Shown here: positions 44,420-54,839 of the stretch, one piece after another | Numbering within the stretch: position 1 is the first letter of the stretch | How the letters are laid out: every line of letters begins with the position of its first letter | From: Polytrichum commune | Lineage: Eukaryota > Streptophyta > Polytrichopsida > Polytrichales > Polytrichaceae | Reading direction: 5' to 3' | Assembly (NCBI GenBank): GCA_950295325.1 | Contig: OX485808.1 | Span: forward strand, 11,598,501-11,658,500 | DNA length: 60,000 nucleotides | The notes under the pieces: generated by a model | What the model was told of the DNA's origin: nothing | The model's input: only the letters and a program-made list of their open reading frames with translations | Databases searched by the model: none | Made by a program: the position numbers and the translations under genes

Positions 44420-46841
44420 TCAATCTATGAGAAATGTGGATAGTTGTGAGGAGTTTTAATTAGACCCTATTCATGTTAAGGGGTGTATGCATGGTACAAG
44501 GTCTTCACATAAGGTAGAGGGTGCTTAAACCAACACTTTAAGCTATTGCACATACATATGGCTATGTGGCTGATATGAAGTCCAATAATTCATATTAGCC
44601 TTCGCGCTAAAAATAGATATAAAAATAGCAATTTAGCCTCATTGGAGTATTTGACGAATATTCAAAGTCCACTAGTTTCCCTAAACCATTTCCTAGGCCA
44701 TGTGTATGATAACCTTGGATATGATGAGGATCCCCACCTTCATTGCCTGGAACCAACACAAGATTGGCTAGAACAACACAACACATTTGCGTACTAGACC
44801 CAAGCTAGATCAAAGCCCAACATGGCCACCTCCATGATCCCACTTGGTTATTGCCGAGTTATCTCTAGAACCGTCCCTTGCATCCTGGGTATTGAACCCC
44901 TTGTATCATGGGTATTGACCCCTTGCTACCCATAACCAACCCCCTTGGCTTTGAGGGCTTGAGTTGTGCCCCCCCCCCCCTGCCCCGTGTGTGAATAGAA
45001 TGGCTAGAATAGACATTGACAAACCACCCCAAAACCCACCTTAAACTGACCCGAGATAGAGTGGAGCCTGTCACGTACCCTATATGGAGGTAGTGGAGGC
45101 CGGTATTCGGTGACGCCACTAATGACACCTAAACCTGTCACTTTGTGAGCCCATGCACTCTTTTTCCATGGGGAACATTTCAAGGTAGTAGAATGTTGGT
45201 GATGGGGAAGCATTTGTTGATGTTACTTTTGGGTGGGGTCTTGGTTTTAGCACCCTCTACCTTCATAACTATAAGAGATTGATTCTAGACAATTTCTTGA
45301 GTTAGACAAGTTAAGACTAGACCGCTACACATACTCTCTCTTGTTCATGGCACGAGCTTTGATTCAAGCATGTACACATTACAAATAATCTACCAAGCAT
45401 ATGTATTATGAATTTAAAGAAGGATTGCAACTATAACACATATCCGAACACTATGGTAAATAATAAATCTACCATGTCATAAGCCATGACATAATATAAA
45501 CAATTAGCATAATTTACCATGTTAGAAGAGTAACCGCACTACTATCCTAGGGTTAACATATTAAAGGTTTCTAGGAACTTACCTAGGTATTCCAATATAA
45601 GCCTTGAATCTTAAAGGAGAAATTATTTATTTATTTTTTGCTCTTCACGTGAGTAGGAAATGTTGCTCACATTGTTTATACTTGCTGAGGAGGTAGATAT
45701 GTGCTAAGTTGTGGGGGCACTTTGTGTAAATTGATAGGAGGATTACTTGAGAGAGAGCTCAAAATGGCTAACGAACATATCTCATGACTGGTTCCTTGTA
45801 ATGAGCTTTGAATGGGATTTGAAACATGACAAGAAACTTATAATATGATGTGAATGTATGACATGGATGACAGCTAGAGGTTGTTGATATTTGCCTTGCA
45901 TGGAAGAACTAACGTCATGGCAATGATGTTCGGTCTTATGGGTGCAGATGAGGCATGCCCTTCACACTTTGAATATATACAATAGTTATTGTTCTTAATT
46001 CATACTTTATGGTATGTGTATGAATGTTACTAGGAGAAACTTACCATAGTATGCACCTTCATAATGATGGACATGATATATTGTTTTCAATAGTTGAGAC
46101 ATGTGGCTCATTTGCACAAATACAAGGTATGAGAAATTCAACTCAAACCTATCATTTGCTTGGTTAGCTCTTATTGCAGTGGTGAAGGCGACAATCCATG
46201 ACAACTATGTGAAAGAAATCACTCTCCCCTCTTGTGCAGTGCAACAAATCCTTAGTCAATATGTAGGTGGTACCTCTTTCAGTGTGAAGGTTGAGAAACC
46301 TTAGACATTGAAAACCTTGTATGGATCCTTTACACTTTTGGCATTGCCTTGGGATTGGGTATTAATTGGACAAAGGGTGTTGCCTATTGGTGTGGTCGTG
46401 GGAACATACGTGCATGGCTGAGTGGCTTGCATACTATCGATGGAAGTGGATGGCCACAAGGAGTTTGTCCAAACTCTTGGGAACTGCCTTTGAACTTCAT
46501 CTTGATGCCAAGGGCGTGGATAATTCCCTTGTCAACATAGTCAAAGGCAAACTTACTCATTGGAGCACGATGCATGTATATTTGGCAGGAAGTGAACTCT
46601 TTGTCAATTATATGCTAATGTCATCATTGTGGTTTGGGTTGGTTCTAGGGAAATCTTGAGTTGTATAATGACCCTTCTCAAGACTTATTTGTTATTCAAA
46701 ATTGAGCAAATTGTGGAGGCAATAGTGGGTTGGGATGATGGTATTATGTACAAGAAGATGGGTGGGTTGAGTCTTACCTCTTTGGAGGATGCTATGACCT
46801 TGTTGATATACAAATGAGTGATTTGGCACTTCTCCTACTTA
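44420..46841. other. Non-coding stretch, nothing bounded
   Basis: A run of about 12 C lies at 44970-44981. Several 60-97-codon frames (for example 46101-46304 and 46366-46659) have no motif and overlap frames on the other strand. No RNA gene was seen. Confidence 0.35.
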
Positions 46842-47245
46842 GTTAACTCCACTTCTTGTAGTGACGATGTCCTACCCTTGTTGGTTCTTGCGGTGGGCAG
46901 ATTCTATCGAGGACTTCAAGTGACATCTTCATTTTCAATTTGGGGTCATGTTCAAGATTGAAGCCCTCGTACGAGTTTCATTTTGAAGGGCTCTCAAATT
47001 CTAGCCCTTCAAAGCCAAGATGTCAGTCTAAGAACATAGAAATGAAATACAAAACTCATATTAAACTTGTGGTACATGGAATTACATGGCACATGCTTCT
47101 GGTACAATGTGAAGAATTAAGAATCGACCATCTAACTCCACTTCTTGTAGTGACGATGTCCTACACTTGTTGGTTCTTGTGACACACAAATCCTATTGAC
47201 AGCTTCAAGTGACGTCTTCATTTTCAATTCGGGGTTGCGTTTTGA
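46842..47245. repeat. Direct duplication, ~120 bp x 2, spaced 283 bp
   Basis: ACTCCACTTCTTGTAGTGAC..GATGTCCTAC and GACRTCTTCATTTTCAATTY occur in both copies (about 46846-46955 and 47129-47240). Between them TTTGAAGGGCT and AGCCCTTCAAA form an 11-bp-arm hairpin at 46981-47012. The unit is unrecognised. Confidence 0.75.
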
Positions 47246-48150
47246 AGGGCGGTTCTGAGAGAGGTATAAGGTAAGTGTGCCAATGACCGCACGATCAATC
47301 TTCAAATCCTTGTAAGTACAAATTTACAAGCTTAAATTGTTTCAAATTTTGAAGGATTGTTAATTGTGAAGTGAGGATTCTCTTACAAAAAAATAAAAAT
47401 GAAAGATATTTCGATTTGTGAAAGCTATCACAAATTGAATCCAAACATACACATGTGGATCTCAAGAGCTTAGTGAGCCCTTCACCGCACAGTGTGCGGT
47501 ACCCGTACATTCACGTTCTCTCCGAAATTCCTTGAATGTTCCCGAAGTTCCTGTGAGAGTTCTCAGGATTGAAAACTGTGCGGTGGCTGTGCGGTCCATG
47601 GGCCGCGTTCGGTCAATGGCGCACTTACCCTATATTGAAGGGCCAAGTCACGTTTGATGGGCACTGAAGACTTCGATCTTGAACACTGACCTCTTGCACT
47701 CAACACTCGGAGACAAGGGAAAGTGAAGTGGGGGGATTTGAGTCATGGAAGTAGCCAGTGTAGTTGGATGTGGTCATAAGTGAGCCAGGTCAGCGCCACG
47801 TAGGCATGGGAAAAAAACACTATAAAAATATTGGGGCCACACACAGGTGACAGACAGGGGGTTGGCTCCACAAAGGAAGTGTCAGGAGGAGGAGGAGTAT
47901 TAAAACAGTGCACAATAATCGCGATAGGGAACTGCCCCCTTGGTCACTCTCAAGACACTGGCCCAATGGTTCCTGGAAATTATTGAAATGCCACCTAGAC
48001 TTTATTAGTTTCCTGAAGGGCCATCAACCACAGTGCCGAATGATATCAAATCTGGTGGGAAACAAACATGGCATCAATCATGAGGCCAATGGCTCGCCCA
48101 TACACAAGGCAACATGTACAAGGGTTTGGTTTGGTTTTATTTTATTTTAT
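47246..48150. other. Non-coding stretch, nothing recognised
   Basis: A GC-richer patch lies at 47480-47640 with repeated TGTGCGGT words (three between 47499 and 47600). No gene is supported. Confidence 0.35.
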
Positions 48151-48850
48151 TACTACAGGTGCTGTAGAGAGCGCTCTATTTCATCTCTACCGGTGCCGAG
48201 AAGTAGTTTCCATGTGGGATGTATAAGTGATCTTAGCCAATGTGAGCAAGACATGTGGCAACTTGTTTTTCTCCTTTGAGGAAGAAGTACTGTACTGTTT
48301 TTTGGCGGAATAGAGAACCTTCTAAGGTGGATGTTAGCTAGTCATTGTTCTTGATTGGATGCCTATATTTGAGTTGTATATGGCAAGGCTCGTAGTCAGG
48401 AACTGGCGTCGTAAAGAACTGTAAGGAAATCGTCTTTGTAGTTTGAGTGAGTTTTGTAGCGTAATGTCTCAGTGTGAGGGTATCATGGTATAATCCACTT
48501 GTCACTACAAGTGCCGTAGAGAGCGCTCTACTTCATCTCTACCAGTGCCGAGAAGTAGTTTCCATGTGGGATGTATAAGTGATCTTAGCCAATGTGAGGA
48601 TGACACATGGTAACTTGTTTTTCTCCTTCAAGGAAGAAGTATGATTTTTTGGTGGAATAGAGAGTCTTCTGCGGTGGATCTTATCTAGTCATTTTTCTTG
48701 ATTGGATGCCTATATTTGAGTCGTATATGGCAACGCTTGTAGTTAGGAATTGACATCATGAACAACTGTAAGAAAATCGTCTTTTTAATTTGAGTGAATT
48801 TTGTAGCGTAATGTCTTAGTGTGAGGATATTAGAGAATAATCCACTTGCC
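48151..48850. repeat. Tandem duplication, ~350 bp x 2, each with a short MITE
   Basis: Copies run at about 48151-48501 and 48502-48850. The first half of each is a ~155-bp element with ends like TAGAGAGCGCTCTATTTC and GGAATAGAGAACCTTCTA (48165-48324 and 48517-48670), a relative of the MITE at 8466-8609. The second half holds GATTGGATGCCTATATTTGA ... GTTTTGTAGCGTAATGTCT, part of the dispersed repeat seen near 7490. The MITE was therefore present before the duplication. Confidence 0.82.
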
Positions 48851-49004
48851 AACCTTGGAGGGAGTGGATTTCCCTTCCATTCTTCATGCCGGTTGAGGGC
48901 ATCTCTGGCGTGGATTCCTTGTTATAAGCCCACTAGACACTCGAGCTATGTCCTCGTGCCTATGTAGGATTACAACATGCAATCCACTTGGGGTAGGTCC
49001 TTCA

Positions 49005-49155
49005 TAACATTGCTCAACATGGAGCTCTTGTTCCATGGGCCTTCAAAATATAACAATGGGATGCTCAAAAAACTGCGTAGGGTGACTCAAATTCAGACTG
49101 AACTCCCAGCATCCCACTGTTATATTATGAGGGCCCACGTCGTTGAGTAATGTTA
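49005..49155. mobile_element. 151-bp fold-back element
   Basis: The outer arms TAACATTGCTCAAC and GTTGAGTAATGTTA pair. The inner arms TGGGCCTTCAAAATATAACA ..TGGGATGCT pair with AGCATCCCA..TGTTATATTATGA. Only a ~45-base unpaired centre and an extra segment in the left arm (about 49019-49036) break the symmetry. No target duplication is evident, so it may be a MITE or a cruciform-forming palindrome. Confidence 0.65.
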
Positions 49156-49409
49156 CATTACCTTACACAAAAATCATGCGTTGAAGATGAGATTGGTACA
49201 TGTTTTCAAAATACATCATATATTTTAGGGTCACTTGTTAACGCATCTTGGAGGCCTACGTGATAACTTAAAAAGAACAAGGACCTTCAATTATCTTTTC
49301 ATCAAAAACTTGAAATGATAATCTTAATGATTTGCAATCGCTAACTGGATGAGGCAATTCCCAATATGATCTAACAACTGAAATTGTATGTACAATTGAA
49401 TGTACATGC

Positions 49410-49838
49410 CCACACACCCCTTGCCTATGCCAAGCCAAACTCAAACCAGACATCCTATGCATAATTGGTGCCCCAAACAATACGCAAACACCCATAGTTC
49501 CATCCCCCACGACCATAATCCAATTTATAGAATTTACTTATTGCCACGACAGATTCCCCGAACAAGCCATTATTCGCAAACACGCCAAATATGACCCACT
49601 CATTAAAACTATACAAGACCTAGGGTGGAAAACTAACCCCCTAATTACCATTACTGCAGGAGTAAGAGGAGCCATCCACACCCACTCCATGGAAAAACTA
49701 GCCCACCTCCATATCCCAAAAACCAATATCAAATCACTCATGAAAAACCTACACATTAACGCCATTAAATACCTCACCTACCTCATACTCAACAAACGAA
49801 AACTTCATAACAAACAATCACCGGTCCCCATCACATAA
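49410..49838 (+). pseudogene. 5'-truncated LINE, C-terminal reverse transcriptase ORF with a restriction-like endonuclease motif
   Basis: The frame is open for 143 codons from the left target duplication to the TAA at 49836-49838. It starts with a Cys/His patch (HTPCLC), then KLKPDILCIIGAPNN (PD at 49446-49451) and IIQFIEFTYCHDRFPEQA (E at 49530-49532). This is a PD...E-x-T arrangement like the restriction-like endonuclease after the RT domain in R2/CRE/NeSL-type LINEs. A conserved-looking tail follows: KHAKYDPLI, GWKTNPLITITAGVRGAIH, IPKTNIKSLMKNLH, NAIKYLTYLILNKRKL. The RT domain is lost by 5' truncation. The strand is A/C-rich, unlike its neighbours. Usual plant L1 and RTE elements use an N-terminal AP-type endonuclease, so this layout is unusual. 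The clade is an inference. Confidence 0.7.
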
Positions 49839-49979
49839 AAGAAACTTGGTTAGCACCAAAGAGCCCACCCCTACGGGGGCATTAGTCTAGTGCTGCATCA
49901 CGGTAAACCGTGATCAACACTAGATCAACGGGCTCAAATTCACGCCGGTATTTGATACGGGCGTTCACTTTTCTTTTCT
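49839..49979 (+). other. Structured 3' UTR of the LINE fragment
   Basis: GAGCCC (49861-49866) can pair with GGGCTC (49930-49935), closing a junction with two hairpins. The first is CCCC-TAC-GGGG (49868-49878). The second is TCTAGTG / CACTAGA (49886-49892 with 49918-49924), capped by ATCACGGT / ACCGTGAT (49897-49904 with 49907-49914). A separate hairpin CGCCGGTAT / ATACGGGCG follows at about 49943-49963. The end is pyrimidine-rich (TTCACTTTTCTTTTCTT) with no poly(A). R2-type LINEs use 3' RNA structure for recognition by their reverse transcriptase, so these folds are a plausible start site for target-primed reverse transcription. Confidence 0.7.
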
Positions 49980-50000
49980 TGTACAATTGAAAGTGCACGC

Positions 50001-51389
50001 AATAGGGGCTTGAAGGTCATAGTATCTATATGTAAGCTCATATATTGTGGACAAATGGTCATAGTAAAAGCAAATTACATGTTGAGGACAATGTCACTCT
50101 AAGTGGGTCCTACTAAATTCATTTGGGGTCTCTAATATAATTTTTGGAGTCAGATTGCCTAAAAAAAGTATAATCTATGAAGTACTTTGCTTTTTTTCCA
50201 CCTTCCTAATGCATGACTTCATGTAAATGCCCCCCCCCCCCCGGTGCCACATGCCACATGTACCTTGAGAAAGGTGGGTACTATTTGGTTATGTTTCTTG
50301 ATTGGACACCTATATATGATTGGTGTGTGGTTTGTCAAAGATCAAAGAGTAAATACCATGAAGACACATGTTCAAACAAATTTGGACGTTGTCTTTAACA
50401 AAAATGAAGTACTCCACACCCAATAATGAACACAGTTGGGAGAACTCATGTATTCAATTAATGAGTGAACAAACATGCACTTCCAATAAGTATGCTTAAA
50501 TCAAGGGAGTTCCAATTCTCAATCATGTTAATATTGAGGTTTCATCATAGATTTGGCAAGGGAACAAAAAACTTGAAGACATAAATTCGATCAATAGAAT
50601 ACAGAGAACAAGAAAAACGAACCAAACAAAAACACCCACATATATCTTACGTACCATATGTTTATAGCTAGTCCAACACAAAATAATTCTAAAAAGAAAC
50701 GTCATATTATTTTGGAAATGATAGACACAATTTGTCGGAATTACTTAAACCTTGCACCTTTGCTAGAATATGGTAAATTCTCAATGTACACAAGCTTATG
50801 CAGTGTTAATGATCCTCCATAGGGAAGGGTTCACATTGTATTCCAAGTCGTCCTTAGTCATCACAAAGAGTATGGGCTAACATAAAATTGCAAGACTATG
50901 TACTAAGAGCTTGGTTTGTTTCTCTTAAAACATTTCGGACCTTAATTCCACATAGAAGATGCACTTATTTGGAATTGTGTCCAACTAGAGAAAGTTGGTA
51001 GATGAAACAAAGTACTACGTCCAAGCATAACTCTGTGATTTGATGTTTTTTTTTTGCAAAAGATAGGAAGATATTTCAACAAGCATTTTCAAGAAGTGAG
51101 GAGGTATGAACAAATTTTTGGAGGTTGATTGTGCTAAGAAGGAATTTTCTTTTGGAGTTGTGTTGAACAAGGAAAACTTAGACAATCAAACATAATACCA
51201 CCTCCAACAACAAAAAGTGCAATTTGAAGTTGTTATACAAAAGATATGGACAAATATATAGAAAAGAACTACCCAAGCTTCATCTCTCAAGTTTACATAT
51301 CCCACATGGATTGTGGACACCTCATGAGGAGGAGTTATGTACTAAAATGTAAGACTAATGTAATGTGCGATGTGAACACCTTATACTTA
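50001..51389. other. Non-coding stretch with dispersed repeat fragments
   Basis: A C run lies at 50230-50242. At 50295-50420 there is a copy of the CACCTATATATGATTGGTGT dispersed repeat. At 50575-50655 there is a copy of the CAATAGAA..AGAGAACAAG..ACACCCACATAT phrase found at 57120. No gene is supported. Confidence 0.4.
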
Positions 51390-51889
51390 GGGCCACTTCA
51401 CACACGGGATTGAGATCCTGTGACCCTTACACTTCAAGCACTCTCATTGGTGGAAAAAGGCAGAGCCGCTCCAAGTTCGCTTCACACTACGCTTGAGGGA
51501 CCAACAAAGTATGTGAATGCAAGATGGATGTAAAGTCCACATGGATTCTTACATGGCATCGAATGGATCATGTTTCATGGTTACTTGGACTATTTCCAAA
51601 ATCCACCTCTTGGAAGTAGGCCTAACACAAAACCGGGAGACTGTGGCACTCCGAACGCTTACAACCGTTGGTTAATTCTATTGTATCATGTGCGAGGACC
51701 CGCATGAATAGAAATTCATTGAAATAGCATTTGGTTGAGGGCCCAATCACATATGGCTTCACACTACACTTGAGGCTCCATGACCACACTACAAGACTTC
51801 GGAGGTGCCTTGGGACGGCCTTTGAACACTTTCTTTTGGGCTCTCACGATTTCACGGTCACGGCTCTTGGCTCGTGTGTGAAGTGGCCC
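51390..51889 (+). mobile_element. PIF/Harbinger MITE, subfamily A (copy 9)
   Basis: This is the best-bounded subfamily-A copy: GGGCCACTTCACACACGGG at the left, CTCGTGTGTGAAGTGGCCC at the right, and TTA on both sides (51387-51389 and 51890-51892). It is 500 bp long. Four TTCACAC words (two at the ends, two internal in TTCACTACRCTTGAGG-like context) mark the element. No coding capacity. Confidence 0.92.
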
Positions 51890-51892
51890 TTA

Positions 51893-52758
51893 TTGATGGC
51901 ACATTTGCACACACCTCATATATACTTGTTGATTGATATTTGCGGCCTCGCAAGAATTGCGAGGAAGCGCACAAGGAAAGTGCGGAAATTTTGAAACTAT
52001 TATTTCAAAGTGCCGGACCGGCTGTTGGCACTTTTAAATAATTATCCGGCACAGCTATATATCGACCCGCGGTATACGAGATGGACTGTGTTGGAATGGA
52101 GAGCTTCAATGTACTTTACTTAAACCCTCACGAGCATGAATGAGATGCGACAAAACATCATTCGGGTTATCACTGCACACAAGTTACAGAGAAAGTCAGC
52201 TCTTACAATAACTGTGACAGGCTTCAAGATATCTGGAAACACATCCGAAGGTGATGAGCAGTTGCTGACAACGAGAACTGAGAAATTATGCTGCCATATA
52301 TATATATATATATATATACTACTACTACTACTACTACTGTCAGTTCAATCTGTCTGCCTGCATAGACAAAACCCTGCTTGGCATGTAACTTAACTTAATA
52401 CTTATGGACAGCTTTGACTTCGTTACAGGACTAAAGTGTGCTAGTAGTTACTGGTTCATAAAGTATTATTCTTATCATTATCTCATGAACGACTTAAGCA
52501 TGTGAGCAGAGCCTCAGAGTACACCTCTGTGCTTGATCACATCACCATGAAAGTAAACCTGAATACAGACAGGTTTTCGATTTTTGTTTGAAACTCCACA
52601 ATGCACATACACTTTTGGGGATTGGGATGTCGTCTCCACTTAGCCTTTGTGAATCGTGAAGACAGTAGTTTCAAGTTTCAAGATCGGAGTTGAGTAGTAA
52701 AAGTTATAAGAGGTTAAAGTGAAGGTGTTTCTTCTTTTTGAAGTGATCACATACGATT
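51893..52758. other. Non-coding stretch with (TA)n and (ACT)n
   Basis: (TA)n at about 52294-52317 runs into (ACT)n at 52318-52337. A small hairpin AAGTGCC ... GGCACTT lies at about 52007-52035. A region near 52620-52740 resembles 21560-21660 (GTGAAGACAGTAGTTTCAAG versus ATGAAGATCGTTGTTTTTAA), another diverged repeat. No gene is supported. Confidence 0.4.
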
Positions 52759-52844
52759 TGGGCGAACCAACCCATACACTCGGTTCTTTGTTGGATGCCT
52801 AAACCCTTGCCTCCAAGGAACCATTGTGCGGGTTGTTTCGTCCC
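52759..52844. mobile_element. 86-bp fold-back element, solo copy
   Basis: GGGCGAACCAACCCATACAC pairs with TGTGCGGGTTGTTTCGTCCC around a centre containing TTGGATGCCTAAACCCTTGC. It is the reverse of the sequence at 34889-34975. Confidence 0.62.
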
Positions 52845-52880
52845 TGCCATCACATACCTAGTCTTTCCAATTGTGTTAAC

Positions 52881-53105
52881 CAGTGCCCGGGAAGTTTTTG
52901 GGCATAGTCGGTCAAGATCCTAGTGATTCTAGATCCAGCCGGTTGCATGTTGACATCTTCCAGTTTTGCTTCCTTCATTTGAGGTATATTCTATAGATTC
53001 TTCTAAAGTGATCAGGAGTTCTCCTGAAGTCTTGAACTTCAACTGGTTATTTCTCAAACTCAATCGGTTCGTCTGTAACTAACCATCAATTCTTCCCAAG
53101 CCTTG
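52881..53105 (-). mobile_element. hAT MITE (AACCGGTT family), 225 bp
   Basis: It starts CAGTGCCCGGGAAGTTTTTG and ends TTCTTCCCAAGCCTTG. It matches each half of the palindrome at 24697-25199 most closely (CAGTRCCCGRGAAG end type), rather than the GATCGGGGAGA type at 28.9-30.4 kb, so the family has two end variants. The flanking octamers GTGTTAAC and GTGTATGT agree partly. Confidence 0.75.
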
Positions 53106-54839
53106 GTGTATGTTGGAACATTGTCCTTATTTGAGAACATAGTCCAATCTCATCATAAGCAACACCTGTCCTTTTGGTGTATGTTCTTGTTTACAAGCCT
53201 TATCATATTCCACTCAAAAGTAAATTTTCAATCAAGGTCTACATACTTTACGCCAAGTAGGCACATGAAGATTACCGAAGTGTTTCACATAATAATAACA
53301 AGTAGAAGTATGCCAAATATAGAGAATATACATAATAATTACATTTAAGGGCAATTACACTTGGGATAGATTGTTGCCTTTGAGTTAGGTGGACACTATC
53401 TCATGTCTAGCCCCCACCCCCTCCTACAAGTTTTGTTAGGGTGGGGGGGGGGGTGGGGTGTCATGGTTAGATGGGGCACGGGTCCCGTGGTTTGTATGAA
53501 TATTTGTGATATCATGATCAATGCAGAGTTCATGCAAAAGTAAATTTCGACAAATATTCATAGATACATTTGAAATGAAGTGCACTTCACAATCAATTTT
53601 AGGATATGTACAATTTTAGGATACTTGTAGAAACTTGTGGTTAAAAACTATGTGTTACACATCCCATTGATGTTGCAATCTTTCGCATATTAGTCAAGTT
53701 CGTGTTCAAAGTAACTAAGCCACTTCACATGATAAGTCTCAACACATACCCCCTCATGGTAATGAGGTTTTTTCCAATGATATATTAAACTTTCAAACTA
53801 GGAATCCAGTGTAGGAATTCCCAGTTAATTGCTTACTTTACGAGTGAAGGTGAAGATATACATTGGAATTTCGGTCTTCAAAGTGAAGTGGACTCAAAAT
53901 GGATTTGTGGGCTTTAAAAAAAGAAAAAGAAAAAGAAAAAGAAAGGCAAGGATTTTCTTTTTTCTTAAGTTGGACATGAAAAAAATAATGGATTGCTTGT
54001 TGATGGCAGGTTGTTGGGCCCATGCCCCATCCAAGCAGGACCCCCACTTCTCCCCCCTTTACAAAAAGCTTGTTGGGTGGTGGGGGTTGGGGTAAGTATA
54101 TGCCCTTATGTTTCCTCCAACAACTTTGAGATGGCATATGAGAAATTGGATAGGTGAAAACCAAAGAAAAAAGGCACTGGCTCGATATGGTTCCTAGGAA
54201 AGGGAACATCATGATTGGTGAAGGAAGGAGGGGACAACTTTGGCAACGAAAGTGTGAAAAATTGCCCTTGCAGGCATCTCACCGACACTCCAAATGTCAA
54301 CAAACTCAACCCCAAAAGTGGCTTGATTTCTCCACTAAGCATAGCCTTAGTGTTATTCATAATATGGTTACTATGTGTCATTCCTACATGGACAATGTCA
54401 CTCCAAGCTTTGACAAATTTGCTCAATAGACATATTCGACTCATTTGAAAAGACCTTTTTACAAGCACATCAAATGTTCCAAAGTATAACACCTCTAAAG
54501 CATGTCCCCAAGTGAACTCTTAGTGCCCAATATTTGGATTTTCTCTCCCAAGTTGAAGCATTACTAGATTATCAAGCTAGTAGGTTATAAGAGGAGATAA
54601 TTACACACTTGTGTCATATTGTTAGGGTTTTGTGCATGTAAATGACAAGGGGTTCCAATGTGAGATGGGATTTTTGTTACTATGTGTGGAGGATAGAACA
54701 AACCTCCTATGGTTCATTGGTTCCTTAATTCAACCATCTAAGCCACGGGGAGGAAATGCCATTTACATGTGGACTTGAACTAAGATGTGGATAGTTGCTC
54801 TTAACAAGTAGGGGATTGTAGTAGATGCCCAAATAAGGG
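53106..54839. other. Non-coding stretch with G-rich and A-rich tracts
   Basis: GGTG then a run of about 11 G then TGGGGTG lies at 53438-53459, near a CCCCCACCCCC block at 53410-53420; the two can pair, and the G strand could form a quadruplex. (AAAAAG)n lies at about 53917-53944. The opposite frames at 53829-54492 are mutual shadows and no exon is convincing. Confidence 0.4.

Larger units (their letters stand above)
49389..50000. repeat. Target-site duplication around the LINE fragment
   Basis: Twenty-one bases starting TGTACAATTGAA lie at 49389-49409 and again at 49980-50000, with three differences. Such long duplications fit LINE-type target-primed insertion. They define the insert as 49410-49979. 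Confidence 0.78.

Noticed and set aside
49855-49940. Hammerhead or twister ribozyme in the LINE 3' UTR
   Set aside because: The three-way junction shape is suggestive, but the conserved core words (CTGATGA with GAAA, or the twister loops) were not found.
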